Positions 8,844 to 17,120 of a stretch of DNA of 64,000 nucleotides are shown here, in pieces (the first letter of the stretch is position 1; every line of letters begins with the position of its first letter). The notes beneath the pieces are model-generated. The model ran no database searches. It saw nothing but the letters and a program-made list of their open reading frames with translations, and was not told the origin of the DNA. The translations under genes were made by a program, and so were the position numbers. This stretch comes from Rummeliibacillus suwonensis (GTDB taxonomy: Bacteria; Bacillota; Bacilli; Bacillales_A; Planococcaceae). Location of the stretch: the NCBI RefSeq assembly GCF_007896435.1, contig NZ_VCBL01000001.1, forward strand, positions 897,345 through 961,344, read 5' to 3'.

Positions 8844-9140
8844 ATGTTACTAGTATCTTTAGATTTACAATTCTTCTCTTCTAAAAAAGGTGTAGGTTCT
8901 ACTAAGAACGGTCGTGATTCTGAAGCAAAACGTTTAGGTGCTAAACGTGCTGATGGTCAATTCGCAACAGCTGGCTCTATTTTGTATCGTCAACGTGGTA
9001 CTAAAATCTATCCAGGTGAAAATGTAGGTCGCGGTGGTGACGATACTTTATTCGCAAAAGTTGATGGCGTTGTTAAATTCGAACGCCTAGGCCGTGAAAA
9101 ACGTAAAGTCAGCGTATACCCAGTTGCTCAAGAAGCATAA
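8844..9140 (+). CDS. rpmA: 50S ribosomal protein L27 with cleavable N-terminus
   Basis: 98 residues. The first eleven, ending L-D-L-Q-F-F, form the Prp recognition extension; cleavage after the Phe-Phe pair exposes the mature S-S-K-K-G-V-G start that reaches the peptidyl transferase centre. I choose ATG 8844, five bases after GGAGGTG; an in-frame GTG at 8835 overlaps the ribosome site. Confidence 0.97.
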   Translation: MLLVSLDLQFFSSKKGVGSTKNGRDSEAKRLGAKRADGQFATAGSILYRQRGTKIYPGENVGRGGDDTLFAKVDGVVKFERLGREKRKVSVYPVAQEA

Positions 9141-9203
9141 TGAACGTGTATTAGATTTGTCTCATCAGTTTCTTTTGAGACGAGATCTTGCAAAAGCAGA
9201 GAG

Positions 9204-9239
9204 GCACGAATGTTGATTTAACAGCATTCGTGCTTTTTT
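9204..9239 (+). terminator. Terminator of the rplU–rpmA operon
   Basis: A 9-bp perfect stem GCACGAATG (9204–9212) / CATTCGTGC (9225–9233) followed by six T. Confidence 0.88.
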
Positions 9240-9371
9240 GCTATTCTAAGTCATCTGGGAAAAACCTCCCTTTCTTTTCATCCATAATTGAGGGAGGAAA
9301 GTTCAATATTCTTTTGCTACAATTTACGAAAATCGAATTTTTTCTAATTAGAAGAAAATTTCTAGGGAAAT

Positions 9372-9380
9372 TGGTATACT
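9372..9380 (+). promoter_or_regulatory. Extended -10 promoter of spo0B–obg
   Basis: TGGTATACT is an extended -10 (TGnTATAAT type) 35 nt before the spo0B start. No good -35 hexamer is present, as is usual with extended -10 promoters. Confidence 0.5.
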
Positions 9381-9414
9381 GTAAAATGAACATCTCATCG
9401 AAGGAGAGTGAACG

Positions 9415-9957
9415 ATGATGAACGGAAATACACTCACCATAAATGAAGCGCTACGTTTTGCAAACCATGATTTTCTAAATCAACTTCAACTTATTAAGAT
9501 TAATCTTGACTTAGGTAGGACAGATTCAGCTAAAACAGCTGTAGAAGAAATTACTGAACAATGTAAAACCTTTTTCAATATCAATAGATTGGGTTTACCA
9601 AAAACGATTGAATGGATTCATACATTAGGATGGCGTTATCAAAACTTCCATGTTGACATTCAGAGCATGATTGAACATGAAGTAAATCCAATTTTGGATG
9701 ATGCGATTTGTAACTATTTGGAGAAATCTGTATTACATGTTTATTCATCACTAGATCCGTTTGTTGATCAACAACTATCATTACAAATCTATTCAACAGC
9801 AAGAAAATTCGAGATTTTGTTTCATGCAAAAGGACGTTGGGAGCAAAAAGATGTTTTTCAACAATCGATTCAACAGCCATTATTAGTGGTTGAAGATGAC
9901 CAATTTTCAGAACAAGAATGGCAATACGTCATTTTAAACAACAAGGAGGGACTTTAA
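9415..9957 (+). CDS. spo0B: Sporulation phosphorelay phosphotransferase Spo0B
   Basis: 180 residues. The phosphorylated histidine sits in [11 protein letters not shown] (His18), within the four-helix bundle dimerisation region; the C-terminal half is a degenerate kinase-like domain. Spo0B passes phosphate from Spo0F to Spo0A at sporulation entry. GAAGGAGAG precedes the tandem ATG-ATG at 9415/9418. The stop overlaps the obg start (TAATG), as in other bacilli. Confidence 0.9.
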   Translation: MMNGNTLTINEALRFANHDFLNQLQLIKINLDLGRTDSAKTAVEEITEQCKTFFNINRLGLPKTIEWIHTLGWRYQNFHVDIQSMIEHEVNPILDDAICNYLEKSVLHVYSSLDPFVDQQLSLQIYSTARKFEILFHAKGRWEQKDVFQQSIQQPLLVVEDDQFSEQEWQYVILNNKEGL

Positions 9958-11246
9958 TGTTTGTCGACCACGTAAAAATTTATGTTAAAGGTGGAGATGG
10001 AGGCAATGGTATGGTAGCCTTCCGCCGTGAAAAATTCGTGCCAAACGGTGGTCCTGCTGGTGGGGATGGCGGTAAGGGCGGTGACGTAGTATTCGTAGTT
10101 GACGAAGGTTTACGCACATTAATGGATTTCCGCTATAAACGCCATTTTAAAGCTAACCGTGGCGAACACGGCATGAGCAAAAACCAACATGGTAAAAATG
10201 CAGAGTCTTTATATGTTTCTGTGCCACCTGGTACTGTCGTAACAGACGAAGAAAACGGCCGTGTGATCGCGGATTTAGTAGAGCACGGTCAAAAAGTGGT
10301 CATTGCAAGAGGAGGACGTGGCGGTCGAGGCAACTCTCGTTTTGCTACACCTGCAAATCCAGCTCCAGAACTTTCAGAAAAAGGGGAGCCAGGACAAGAA
10401 CTTAATGTTATATTAGAATTAAAAGTATTAGCTGATGTTGGTTTAGTTGGATTTCCAAGCGTTGGAAAATCAACTCTATTATCAGTTGTTACATCAGCAA
10501 AGCCGAAGATTGGCGCTTATCACTTTACAACGATCGTGCCGAACTTAGGTATGGTTCGTATTGATGATGGGAGAAGTTTTGTCATGGCTGATCTTCCAGG
10601 TCTTATTGAAGGTGCATCTGAGGGGATAGGCTTAGGCCATCAATTCCTACGTCACATCGAACGCACACGTGTCATCGTCCATGTGATTGATATGTCTGGT
10701 ATGGAAGGTCGCGATCCATATGAAGATTATTTGACCATCAATAAAGAGTTAGAACAATATAATATGCGACTAACAGAGCGTCCGCAAATCGTCGTTGCCA
10801 ATAAAATGGATATGCCAGATGCCGAAGAGAATTTCAAAGTGTTTAAAGATCAAGTAGGGGAAGATGTTAAGATTTTTCCGATCTCAGCTATTTCACGCCA
10901 AGGTTTAAAAGAAATGTTATTTGCAGTTGCAGATCTTTTAGATGAAACGCCTGAATTCCCACTCCATGAAATGGAAGATGAGGAAACAGATGCAACTGTT
11001 CTATACAAGCATGAGGCGAAAGGTGAAGATTTTGTTATCAGTCGTGACGATGATGGCGCTTACGTATTATCAGGCTATACCATTGAACGGCTATTTAAAA
11101 TGACAGACTTTAGCCGTGAAGAATCAGTACGACGTTTTTCACGCCAATTACGTGGTATGGGTGTCGATGATGCACTACGTGAACGAGGTGCTCAAAATGG
11201 GGATACCGTTCGCTTATTAAAGTTTGAGTTTGATTTTATAGAGTAG
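9957..11246 (+). CDS. obg: GTPase Obg
   Basis: 429 residues in three parts: the Gly-rich OBG fold (1–158, with G-G-D-G-G-x-G and G-R-G-G-R-G repeats), a G domain (G1 [10 protein letters not shown]3 D-L-P-G-L-I, G4 N-K-M-D) and a C-terminal OCT domain. Obg acts in late 50S assembly and the stress/stringent response. I start at ATG 9957 after AAGGAGGG; upstream in-frame codons lie inside spo0B. Confidence 0.97.
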   Translation: MFVDHVKIYVKGGDGGNGMVAFRREKFVPNGGPAGGDGGKGGDVVFVVDEGLRTLMDFRYKRHFKANRGEHGMSKNQHGKNAESLYVSVPPGTVVTDEENGRVIADLVEHGQKVVIARGGRGGRGNSRFATPANPAPELSEKGEPGQELNVILELKVLADVGLVGFPSVGKSTLLSVVTSAKPKIGAYHFTTIVPNLGMVRIDDGRSFVMADLPGLIEGASEGIGLGHQFLRHIERTRVIVHVIDMSGMEGRDPYEDYLTINKELEQYNMRLTERPQIVVANKMDMPDAEENFKVFKDQVGEDVKIFPISAISRQGLKEMLFAVADLLDETPEFPLHEMEDEETDATVLYKHEAKGEDFVISRDDDGAYVLSGYTIERLFKMTDFSREESVRRFSRQLRGMGVDDALRERGAQNGDTVRLLKFEFDFIE

Positions 11247-11265
11247 TTAATCAGGGGGGAAAAAG

Positions 11266-11722
11266 ATGAAAAATATTGCAGATCAACGCTATTATTTAGT
11301 ACGCGAAGATGTATTAACAGATGCTATGCAAAAAACATTAGAGGCAAAGCATTTGTTACAAACCGGTGCTGTCACTTCTATTTGGGATGCTGTTAAGCAG
11401 GTAGATTTATCCAGAAGTGCGTTTTATAAGTATCGAGATGCTGTTTTCCCCTTCCACTCTATTGTACAAGAACGTATTTTAACAGTTTTTTTACAGCTAG
11501 AGGACCGCAAAGGAACACTAGCTCGACTTCTATCCACCGTAACAGATACGCATTGTAATGTACTAACCATCCATCAAACGGATTCCGATTCAAGGGCGGG
11601 CAAATGTTACACTATCACTTGATGTGACAGCAATGGATGTAGAGTTAGATGAGTTATTGCAAAATCTTAAGAAATTAGATTTTGTAGAGTCAGCAGAGGT
11701 TATTAGTTCAGGCGCGCTATAA
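11266..11722 (+). pseudogene. pheB: pheB-type ACT-domain regulator, frameshifted
   Basis: The frame from ATG 11266 encodes the family's N-terminal helix-turn-helix-like part and the start of an ACT domain, reaching V-L-T-I-H-Q-T near 11579, then runs off-frame and stops at 11622. In the +1 frame the missing ACT remainder follows exactly (I-P-I-Q-G-R-A-N-V-T-L-S-L-D, ending S-S-G-A-L, stop 11720–11722). Removing one G at the GG of 11580–11581 restores a protein of about 151 residues, near the usual length. So either a recent one-base insertion or a sequence error. It sits between obg and pheA as in B. subtilis. Confidence 0.85.
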
Positions 11723-11737
11723 GGGGGCATTTTCGAG

Positions 11738-12625
11738 TTGGTATCCGAAGAATGGAAAAATCGAGTGGCTTATTTGGGCCCAAAAGGTACATTTACACAT
11801 TTAGCAGCACAAGAATTATTTCCAAATGAATGGATGATTCCATTTAGAACGATTCCAGAATGTATTGAAGCTGTAGCAGAAAGTCAAGTAGAATTAGCCA
11901 TTGTTCCATTAGAAAACGCTTTAGAGGGTATTGTCCCATTGACCATCGATTATTTATATCATGAGGTCAATTTATACGTAGTGGGTGAAGTACTGTCACC
12001 AATTGAACAGCATTTAATGGTACATAAAAAGCAAGTAGCAAATTGGAAGAATATACAAGGCGTCTATTCTCATCCTCATGCATTAGCACAATGCCATAAA
12101 TATTTGTATTATCGCTTTCGAGGTGTTCCACTACATCAGACTTCATCTACTGCAGCAGCTGCAAAATTTGTTTTTGAACATCCGGAAGAGTGTATTGCAG
12201 CAATTGGTAACTCCGCTGCAGCCGAGACCTATGATTTGGAAATTGTTCAACCTAAAATTCACGATTTTCATTTTAATCATACTCGTTTTGTTGTACTTTC
12301 AAGAAGTAATGGACGTATTGAATTAGCAGAACGAGAAGAACAGATTAAAACAACGCTTATGATCAAATTATCCAATGACCATTCTGGGGCATTGCATCAG
12401 ATTTTATCAGTTTTTGCTTGGCGAAAAATTAATTTAAGTAAAATTGAATCACGACCTTTAAAAACAGGTTTAGGCGATTATTTCTTTATATTGGATTTGT
12501 TAGAAGATGAAAATGCTCCATTGATGAAAGGTGCTATGGAAGAATTAGCAGCACTAGGCTGTACGGTTAAATCGTTAGGAAGCTACTACACCTATAAACA
12601 ACATTCAAAAAAAGCATCCAAATGA
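11738..12625 (+). CDS. pheA: Prephenate dehydratase
   Basis: 295 residues from TTG (AAGGGGG 10 nt upstream). The catalytic domain begins A-Y-L-G-P-K-G-T-F-T-H and contains the T-R-F motif near residue 187; the C-terminal ACT domain carries S-K-I-E-S-R-P, which binds phenylalanine for feedback inhibition. It converts prephenate to phenylpyruvate. It follows the disrupted pheB by 15 nt. Confidence 0.96.
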   Translation: MVSEEWKNRVAYLGPKGTFTHLAAQELFPNEWMIPFRTIPECIEAVAESQVELAIVPLENALEGIVPLTIDYLYHEVNLYVVGEVLSPIEQHLMVHKKQVANWKNIQGVYSHPHALAQCHKYLYYRFRGVPLHQTSSTAAAAKFVFEHPEECIAAIGNSAAAETYDLEIVQPKIHDFHFNHTRFVVLSRSNGRIELAEREEQIKTTLMIKLSNDHSGALHQILSVFAWRKINLSKIESRPLKTGLGDYFFILDLLEDENAPLMKGAMEELAALGCTVKSLGSYYTYKQHSKKASK

Positions 12626-12673
12626 TAAGGTGAAATTTCACCCAGTGGGAGCTTTTCCTCATTTCCTACTGGG
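12624..12673 (+). repeat. Short relic of the dispersed hairpin repeat (first hairpin only)
   Basis: GATAAGGTGAAA followed by CCCAGT…ACTGGG resembles the left end and first hairpin of the 215-bp repeats at 27998, 33623, 39386 and 45232. It overlaps the pheA stop codon and may serve as the end of the pheA transcript, but the T tract after the stem is weak. Confidence 0.45.
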
Positions 12674-12915
12674 TTGTTTGTTGGTCCAACCAGACCGTTA
12701 TAGGTGGTGAGCCTCTGTTATATTGGAACGTTAGAGTAGCGGAAGCTTTACTGTCTGTTACTACCAGATTAATTGGTCTCAATATGGTTGATATTCATCA
12801 TTCACGATGGTTAATCAGTAGCTTTGTCAATTATTGCAGTACTATTCATATGGAATTATAGAAGAGATGTTACATAGTAGGTGTACTTTATGTTCCTTAT
12901 GCAACAACTCTTTTT
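12674..12915. other. Intergenic region between pheA and niaR
   Basis: About 240 bases between converging genes. No coding region, clear terminator or known RNA is recognised. Confidence 0.4.
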
Positions 12916-13449
12916 TTAATCCTTTGAGAGTAAATAGCCTTTTTCTTTTAATCGTTTTTCGGCTAAGTCAAGTTGAGCTACCGTGGGGGCAGAAATGGTA
13001 TGAAGATGTGCACCATCTGTCAATGCCATCAGTGGACTTGCATTTGTTTCCTGAAGTTTTTTCATAAATTGCTGTACCTCAAAACGATTTTTTACCATAA
13101 TATTAGCTGTGATTTCTCCATAGACAGGATGTTCGACTGTAACATCCTTTACAGTGGTTCCTGCATCCACTAATGTATTTAATTCATCCTCGGTCTGTTC
13201 AGAAGTATGGTAAGCGGCGATCTGCCGTTCAAAATTTTGTACACTTGCTTGCTGATTAAAATAGAGATAGCCTTGACTCGTAGCGACAATTGGTTCATTC
13301 CTTGCTTTTAGTAAGGCAATGTCATTCACAATCACTTGTCTGGAAACATTCGTTCTTTTGGCGAATTCTGTTCCTGTAATGGCTTTTCCCTCTGTTTTCA
13401 ATAAATTTAACAAAAATGTTCTACGTTCTTCCCCAAGTAATTTTTTCAT
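12916..13449 (-). CDS. niaR: NAD biosynthesis repressor NiaR (HTH-11 + 3H domain)
   Basis: 177 residues. An N-terminal winged-helix (G-T-E-F-A-K-R-T-N-V-S-R-Q-V-I-V-N-D, about 25–45) is followed by a 3H domain with its histidines in V-E-H-P-V-Y-G-E and G-A-H-L-H-T-I-S. The family (YrxA) represses nad and niacin-uptake genes when nicotinic acid is present. I start at ATG 13449, with GAGGTG 6 nt upstream; the frame is open further up into the att site. No nad genes are next to it here, unlike B. subtilis. The integrated element begins 41 bp upstream of this start. Confidence 0.88.
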   Translation of the reverse strand: MKKLLGEERRTFLLNLLKTEGKAITGTEFAKRTNVSRQVIVNDIALLKARNEPIVATSQGYLYFNQQASVQNFERQIAAYHTSEQTEDELNTLVDAGTTVKDVTVEHPVYGEITANIMVKNRFEVQQFMKKLQETNASPLMALTDGAHLHTISAPTVAQLDLAEKRLKEKGYLLSKD

Positions 13450-13490
13450 AAATAACACCTCAAAATACAAGCATAAATAGTACTTCTCTA

Positions 13491-13509
13491 TACATAGTGT
13501 AACATGAAA
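13491..13509 (+). repeat. attL core of the integrated element
   Basis: TACATAGTGTAACATGAAA, identical in sequence and direction to 20878–20896. It bounds the integrase side of the element. Confidence 0.85.
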
Positions 13510-13554
13510 CGAATACATAAAACCGCATTAAATCAATGCTTGAAGCCTGCTTTT

Positions 13555-14736
13555 TTATGAGTTAGCCCCAGTTTTAGCCCCATTTAGTGCTTGTTTGAAT
13601 ACTAAAACCGATTCTTTTTCGGTCTTTTTCATAACATGTCCATATACATTATAAATCATTTGAACGGTGTTCCCTAAGCGATCCGCAATTGCTTTTACAT
13701 TAAAATCATTATTCAATAAGATGGTAGCGTGAGTATGCCGTAAACCATGTACATTTATCTTATGAATGCCCGTTCTTTTAATGGATTTTCTAATGATGTG
13801 TATGGGAATATGCTCTTTTATAGGTTCTGGCATGTCGCTGGAAATAAAAACAAAAGTTTCACCGGTTATTTTTTTACCGTCTTTTAGCAACTCTTTCTTA
13901 CACCATTTTTTATAGTTTTCAAGTTGTACCATAACGATTTCATCAACTACAATAGTTCTATAACTATTCTTTGTTTTGGGTGTTCGTGATCCCTTATCAT
14001 CACGAGTTCGTTCAACGGTAATTGTATGCTTTTTAAAGTCTATGTTTTTCCATTGAAGCCCCAATGCTTCACCGCGGCGAATGCCAGTATAAGCAAGCGT
14101 AAGAATCAAAGAATAGTTTGTGATATTTTCGTTTAGTTTAACATCATTCAATAAGATATTTAACTCGGCGGGTGTGAGAAAGTTATTTTTCACATCCGTT
14201 TCGTCATTCAATATGGCAACTTTCGTGAAGCGGTTCCGATCTAATATTTCATTTTCTACTGCAGCATTAACGGCTATTTTAAAAATCGTATGCCAAAGTC
14301 TAACGGTTCCACTTTTAAATTTGCCTTCCACTTTATGAATAAATTCACGTTCATACGTTATTTTATCGAGTTTTTGCAACTTGAAGTGGCTTAGATAGGT
14401 TTTTAATTGAGTACGTATTATCCATTCTCTTTGAATAGCGGTTCCAATTTTCCACTTCTTTTTGTTGGATCCATACCAAATATCAAGCCATTGGCCAACT
14501 GTCATATTTTCATATTCCACTTTTTTAGATCCGCCACTTAATAACTCGGCTTTTACTTGGAGCAGTGCTTTGATTGCTGCTTTTTCGGTAGCATAGCCGC
14601 TTCCCTTCTTCTCTTTGCGTTCGCCTAGAGCATTGTAGTATTTATGGCGAAATCCCCATAGAACACCCTTCGTTTTCGTTTCATAGCAATATACTTCTGC
14701 TTCTTTTTTTGATTTGATCTTTGTCACCTTTACCAT
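13555..14736 (-). CDS. int: Tyrosine-type site-specific integrase
   Basis: 393 residues. An N-terminal arm-binding-like region (about 10–60), a SAM-like core-binding domain (about 75–165) and the catalytic domain. The catalytic residues are in place: R in T-G-I-R-R-G-E, H-x-x-R in H-G-L-R-H-T-H, and Y in V-Y-G-H-V near the C-terminus. The gene ends 45 bp inside attL and reads toward it, the usual arrangement. Two TAGCCCCA repeats lie within its last codons. The ATG at 14736 has AAGGA directly against it; the GTG three codons later has better spacing. Confidence 0.94.
   Translation of the reverse strand: MVKVTKIKSKKEAEVYCYETKTKGVLWGFRHKYYNALGERKEKKGSGYATEKAAIKALLQVKAELLSGGSKKVEYENMTVGQWLDIWYGSNKKKWKIGTAIQREWIIRTQLKTYLSHFKLQKLDKITYEREFIHKVEGKFKSGTVRLWHTIFKIAVNAAVENEILDRNRFTKVAILNDETDVKNNFLTPAELNILLNDVKLNENITNYSLILTLAYTGIRRGEALGLQWKNIDFKKHTITVERTRDDKGSRTPKTKNSYRTIVVDEIVMVQLENYKKWCKKELLKDGKKITGETFVFISSDMPEPIKEHIPIHIIRKSIKRTGIHKINVHGLRHTHATILLNNDFNVKAIADRLGNTVQMIYNVYGHVMKKTEKESVLVFKQALNGAKTGANS
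13563..13582 (+). promoter_or_regulatory. Candidate integrase arm-type sites, left end
   Basis: TAGCCCCA occurs at 13563–13570 and 13575–13582, in the integrase 3' end. The same octamer recurs in direct orientation at the right end (20733–20760). Confidence 0.5.
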
Positions 14737-14968
14737 TCCTTGACGAGTGTGTGAACGATATTTTCAAACAAATTGAAGCCTTAGAAGGTGAATTGTTAGA
14801 AAAAAGTTAGAACTTTCATTTCTGAAAGCTTATGAAAAAGGTATAGAAGACGGTTATAAGAATTATTCATATCCCAATGTACTCAAAAAAGAACATTTGA
14901 TAGAAATTTTTCAAGCTGAATTATCGACTATAAATCGAATTGTAGCGCGTCCAATTTTCCAAAATTAA
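14736..14968 (+). pseudogene. Remnant of an element gene, frameshifted and lacking its start
   Basis: Frame 14736–14815 encodes F-L-D-E-C-V-N-D-I-F-K-Q-I-E-A-L-E-G-E and stops just after an A6 run; the reading continues in the -1 frame with E-L-S-F-L-K-A-Y-E-K-G-I-E-D-G-Y-K to a stop at 14966–14968. One extra A in the run near 14806 would join them. I do not recognise the protein. It abuts the integrase start, so the 5' part appears lost. Confidence 0.5.
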
Positions 14969-14985
14969 TTGGTATTAGAGCCGTT

Positions 14986-15038
14986 ATCCAAGAGATAAAG
15001 TTTTCGAATGGTTTGACCAACATACAGCTATCTTGGAT
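14986..15038. repeat. Inverted repeat in the gap upstream of the Xre gene end
   Basis: ATCCAAGA (14986–14993) pairs with TCTTGGAT (15031–15038). No T tract follows, so it is not an obvious terminator. Confidence 0.4.
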
Positions 15039-15102
15039 AGGAATATAACTTAATTTGTACGGATATTAAATTAATCTAAAATGTTTTAAATAATATTGAA
15101 AA

Positions 15103-15135
15103 GGCACTTAATCATTACGATTAGTGTCTTTTTTT
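15103..15135. terminator. Terminator between the remnant gene and the Xre regulator
   Basis: GCACTTAATC / GATTAGTGTC form an imperfect stem followed on the plus strand by seven T. On the minus strand a shorter T tract follows, so it may work in both directions. Confidence 0.55.
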
Positions 15136-15137
15136 GC

Positions 15138-15347
15138 TTATATACGATCCCCATCTTCTAAGAAGAAGAATCCTTCATACTTTACATCCAGTGTTTTTGC
15201 GATTTCTTCTAAGTCTTTCTCACTGAAATTATCTCTACTCATTTTTTTAGACAAGTTTGGTTGCGAAGTACCTATTTTCTCTGCAAGTTGAGAAACATTC
15301 ATTCCTTTTTTTATTAAAAGTATTTTTATTTTTTGAGCCATTGTCAT
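15138..15347 (-). CDS. Xre/Cro-type transcriptional regulator
   Basis: 69 residues, almost entirely one helix-turn-helix domain; the HTH core reads M-N-V-S-Q-L-A-E-K-I-G-T-S-Q-P-N-L-S-K-K. The size and simple architecture resemble Cro-like or element-maintenance regulators. I start at ATG 15347, with GAGAGGGG upstream; the frame extends six codons further to 15365. It is divergent from the genes to its right, across a very AT-rich region that probably holds its operator. Confidence 0.85.
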   Translation of the reverse strand: MTMAQKIKILLIKKGMNVSQLAEKIGTSQPNLSKKMSRDNFSEKDLEEIAKTLDVKYEGFFFLEDGDRI

Positions 15348-15365
15348 ATTATAAACCCCTCTCAT

Positions 15366-15503
15366 ATTTGTATTATAACATAAAATATATATAAAATATT
15401 ATAAAATATAATAAAAAAGTTATTTTTGTTGAATGTATGATTTAAATAGAATAATATATAATTAATTAGTTATAAAAATAAGTAGAAAAGGAGGTTTCTC
15501 ATA
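15366..15503. promoter_or_regulatory. AT-rich divergent control region
   Basis: About 140 bases made largely of repeated ATAAAATAT-type steps between the Xre gene and the rightward genes. It is the natural place for divergent promoters and Xre operators. I cannot assign single sites with confidence. Confidence 0.35.
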
Positions 15504-15710
15504 ATGTGTGAATCAGTACCAACTTACATCTATGAAATTTGTCCGAAGTGTTACCCTAATTTGCTTGAAAAGACACTTGCCAAATTTACAGGTTAAGTAG
15601 AGAAGGTAGAGACTATCAATGGTAATAGTGAAAGAAATTTTTCAAAAGAGTACCTTTATACGTGTTGTATATGTGGATCTAAGTTTTGGGTGGCGAGAAT
15701 TAGGAATTAG
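15504..15710 (+). pseudogene. Small zinc-ribbon-like gene with an in-frame TAA
   Basis: A strong ribosome site (AAAGGAGG) precedes ATG 15504. The frame encodes 30 residues with C-P-K-C, hits TAA at 15594–15596, and then stays open in the same frame for 37 more codons containing C-C-I-C-G-S-K-F-W before TAG at 15708. The two Cys pairs would make one zinc ribbon, so this looks like a single 68-codon gene with a nonsense change, possibly CAA to TAA. No family is recognised. Confidence 0.6.
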
Positions 15711-15769
15711 AACATGCGGCAAACATAGAGGAAACTGGTGGATTAAATAATAGGAGGGGGCAATGATAA

Positions 15770-16093
15770 TTGGAACTTCAAGACTATTTTCAAGTGCGTT
15801 CAAAAGTGATTTTAGGTGTAGAAATAAAAGTAGAAATGTACATTGTTGTCACTTGGTGTGACACTAAAAAATTACGTCCATTCAAAAGCGTTTGTGTTTC
15901 AAAAGAGAAAGCCATTCACCTAATTAATGCTTATAAGCAAGTAGTTATGGAGGAAAATTATATACCGTATGTAGCAGCCGATTTTTTATGTGATTATTTT
16001 GGAATAAATAAACAAGGGAAGACAATAGAAGAAGTTGCTACAGAAATAAAAACAATAGCGAAAAAAAGAATGGAGGAAGCAGAGCATGAATAA
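15770..16093 (+). CDS. Hypothetical element protein
   Basis: 107 residues from TTG, with AGGAGGGGG 9 nt upstream. Soluble, mixed alpha/beta by eye, ending in a charged helix (T-I-A-K-K-R-M-E-E-A-E). No family recognised. It overlaps the next (decayed) gene by 8 nt, suggesting a small operon with it. An alternative ATG at 15763 in another frame ends early. Confidence 0.6.
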   Translation: MELQDYFQVRSKVILGVEIKVEMYIVVTWCDTKKLRPFKSVCVSKEKAIHLINAYKQVVMEENYIPYVAADFLCDYFGINKQGKTIEEVATEIKTIAKKRMEEAEHE

Positions 16094-16381
16094 TTTATTT
16101 TCATTAGAAATTAGCGATACAAACAATGGGTTAGGGTTATTAGAAGGTGACGAGGTTATTGTGTCTACAATCGAGTAACCACAGGGTAATGGAGAGGATT
16201 TAGCGGTATTTGAAGTAGCTGGACAACGCTTTGTAAGTACATTCACACGCTTTGGCAATCAGATCATGTTGTTAGGTGAAAAATACAAGTTGTGAGGGAA
16301 CATCAAGTAAAAATCATTGGTAAAGTAGTTGGCGGCAGTCATTTGAGCAAACAAAAGGCTCCTGCTGCAACAGGAGCATAA
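16086..16381 (+). pseudogene. S24/LexA-like peptidase-domain gene, nonsense and frameshift
   Basis: From ATG 16086 the frame gives G-L-G-L-L-E-G-D-E-V-I-V-S-T-I-E, TAA at 16176–16178, then in the same frame D-L-A-V-F-E-V-A-G-Q-R-F-V-S-T-F-T-R-F-G-N-Q to TGA at 16293. The -1 frame then continues E-H-Q-V-K-I-I-G-K-V-V-G-G to 16381. This order of elements resembles the C-terminal domain of phage-repressor S24 peptidases. The TAA follows GAG and is consistent with CAA to TAA; one base is missing near 16290. Family call is tentative. Confidence 0.6.
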
Positions 16382-16399
16382 ATTAATAAAACAAACATG

Positions 16400-16427
16400 G
16401 ACCACTCAAAAAAGGTGGTCTTTTTTT
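16400..16427 (+). terminator. Terminator after the S24-like pseudogene
   Basis: GACCAC (16400–16405) / GTGGTC (16415–16420) with a 9-nt loop and seven T. Confidence 0.75.
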
Positions 16428-16430
16428 ATT

Positions 16431-16452
16431 GTATATCAAATTTATGATATAC
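16431..16452. repeat. Palindrome GTATATCA–N6–TGATATAC, candidate operator (copy 1)
   Basis: An 8-bp perfect inverted repeat 44 bp upstream of the 16497 gene. Two near copies occur at 16987 and 18800, each ahead of another transcription unit of the element. Confidence 0.5.
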
Positions 16453-16496
16453 GCACTTCTGGAAATTATTTATAGTAAATACAGAAGGGGTGCATT

Positions 16497-16704
16497 ATGG
16501 AAGAAACGCCTAGTTATTTTTTAATCAAATAGCCATACAATCATTTCTTATCTATTTATTTGTGTTGCTTTGTATGCTGTAAGGTTGATTGTTGTTGATT
16601 GTGTGATTTTTAGAGTACCCTATAAAATTGCTAATTTCATTGCTGGCAGTGCATTTTTATATTCGGCTTATTATTTGTTTACACGATCTGTACAGAATAT
16701 TTAG
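16497..16704 (+). pseudogene. Small membrane protein, frameshifted
   Basis: AGAAGGGG precedes ATG 16497; the frame stops after 11 codons (TAG 16530), but the +1 frame continues at once with about 55 mostly hydrophobic residues (two membrane spans) ending R-S-V-Q-N-I at 16704. Its second half (R-V-P-Y-K-I-A-N-F-I-A-G…A-Y-Y-L-F) matches the pattern of the intact 69-residue protein at 17612 (R-I-P-R-K-I-A-G-T-L-A-S…A-Y-Y-V-F), so the two are paralogues. Confidence 0.55.
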
Positions 16705-16757
16705 GAGCTCGATTGTGAATCAAATAATTAATATTAAAAATAAGGAAGGTTAAGAGT

Positions 16758-16948
16758 ATGAATGAATACAAAGTTGAATTAAAAAAATAATTGGAGAAGA
16801 AAAGGTAGAAACAGCCTTGGATTATCGAACTTTGCATCTTATGATGTTATCTGAGTACATTACTATTGCTAGTAATACTGTTCGAGTTGATTATAAAGAG
16901 GTAACTGATGATGGAATGGTTAAATTCACTGGGGAAAAAGTAAATTAA
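16758..16948 (+). pseudogene. Small soluble protein, one-base deletion in an A run
   Basis: ATG 16758 with AAGGAAGG upstream. The frame stops after ten codons at an A7 run (near 16781–16790). With one more A it would read on as I-I-G-E-E-K-V-E-T-A-L-D-Y-R-T-L-H-L-M to a stop at 16946–16948, giving about 63 residues. Unknown family. Confidence 0.5.
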
Positions 16949-16986
16949 AGATTTACGTGTCTAGTAGCCTTCGGGGTTCCTTTATT

Positions 16987-17006
16987 TATATCAAATATGT
17001 AATATA
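16987..17006. repeat. Candidate operator repeat (copy 2)
   Basis: TATATCAAATATGTAATATA, sharing 16–18 positions with 16432–16451 and nearly identical to 18800–18818. It lies about 115 bp upstream of the 17121 gene. Confidence 0.45.
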
Positions 17007-17120
17007 ATTCTCATTCTCCATATATTAAACTTCGTAGAAAGTTAATATTTAGTATAAGAACCCCTATTTACAAATATGTTGACTTAGACATTTGTATATA
17101 CAATAGACAAGGTGGTTTTC

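Noticed and set aside
9188-9418. 76-codon frame between rpmA and spo0B
   Set aside because: It runs through the rplU-operon terminator and the spo0B promoter and has no ribosome site.
13491-13509. att repeat interpreted as a pair of NiaR operators
   Set aside because: The identical 19-mer occurs at both ends of the foreign segment, which is better explained as att cores; an overlapping operator cannot be excluded.
16353-16373. GCTCCTG/CAGGAGC hairpin as a terminator
   Set aside because: No T tract follows, and the true T-tailed hairpin is at 16400–16427.
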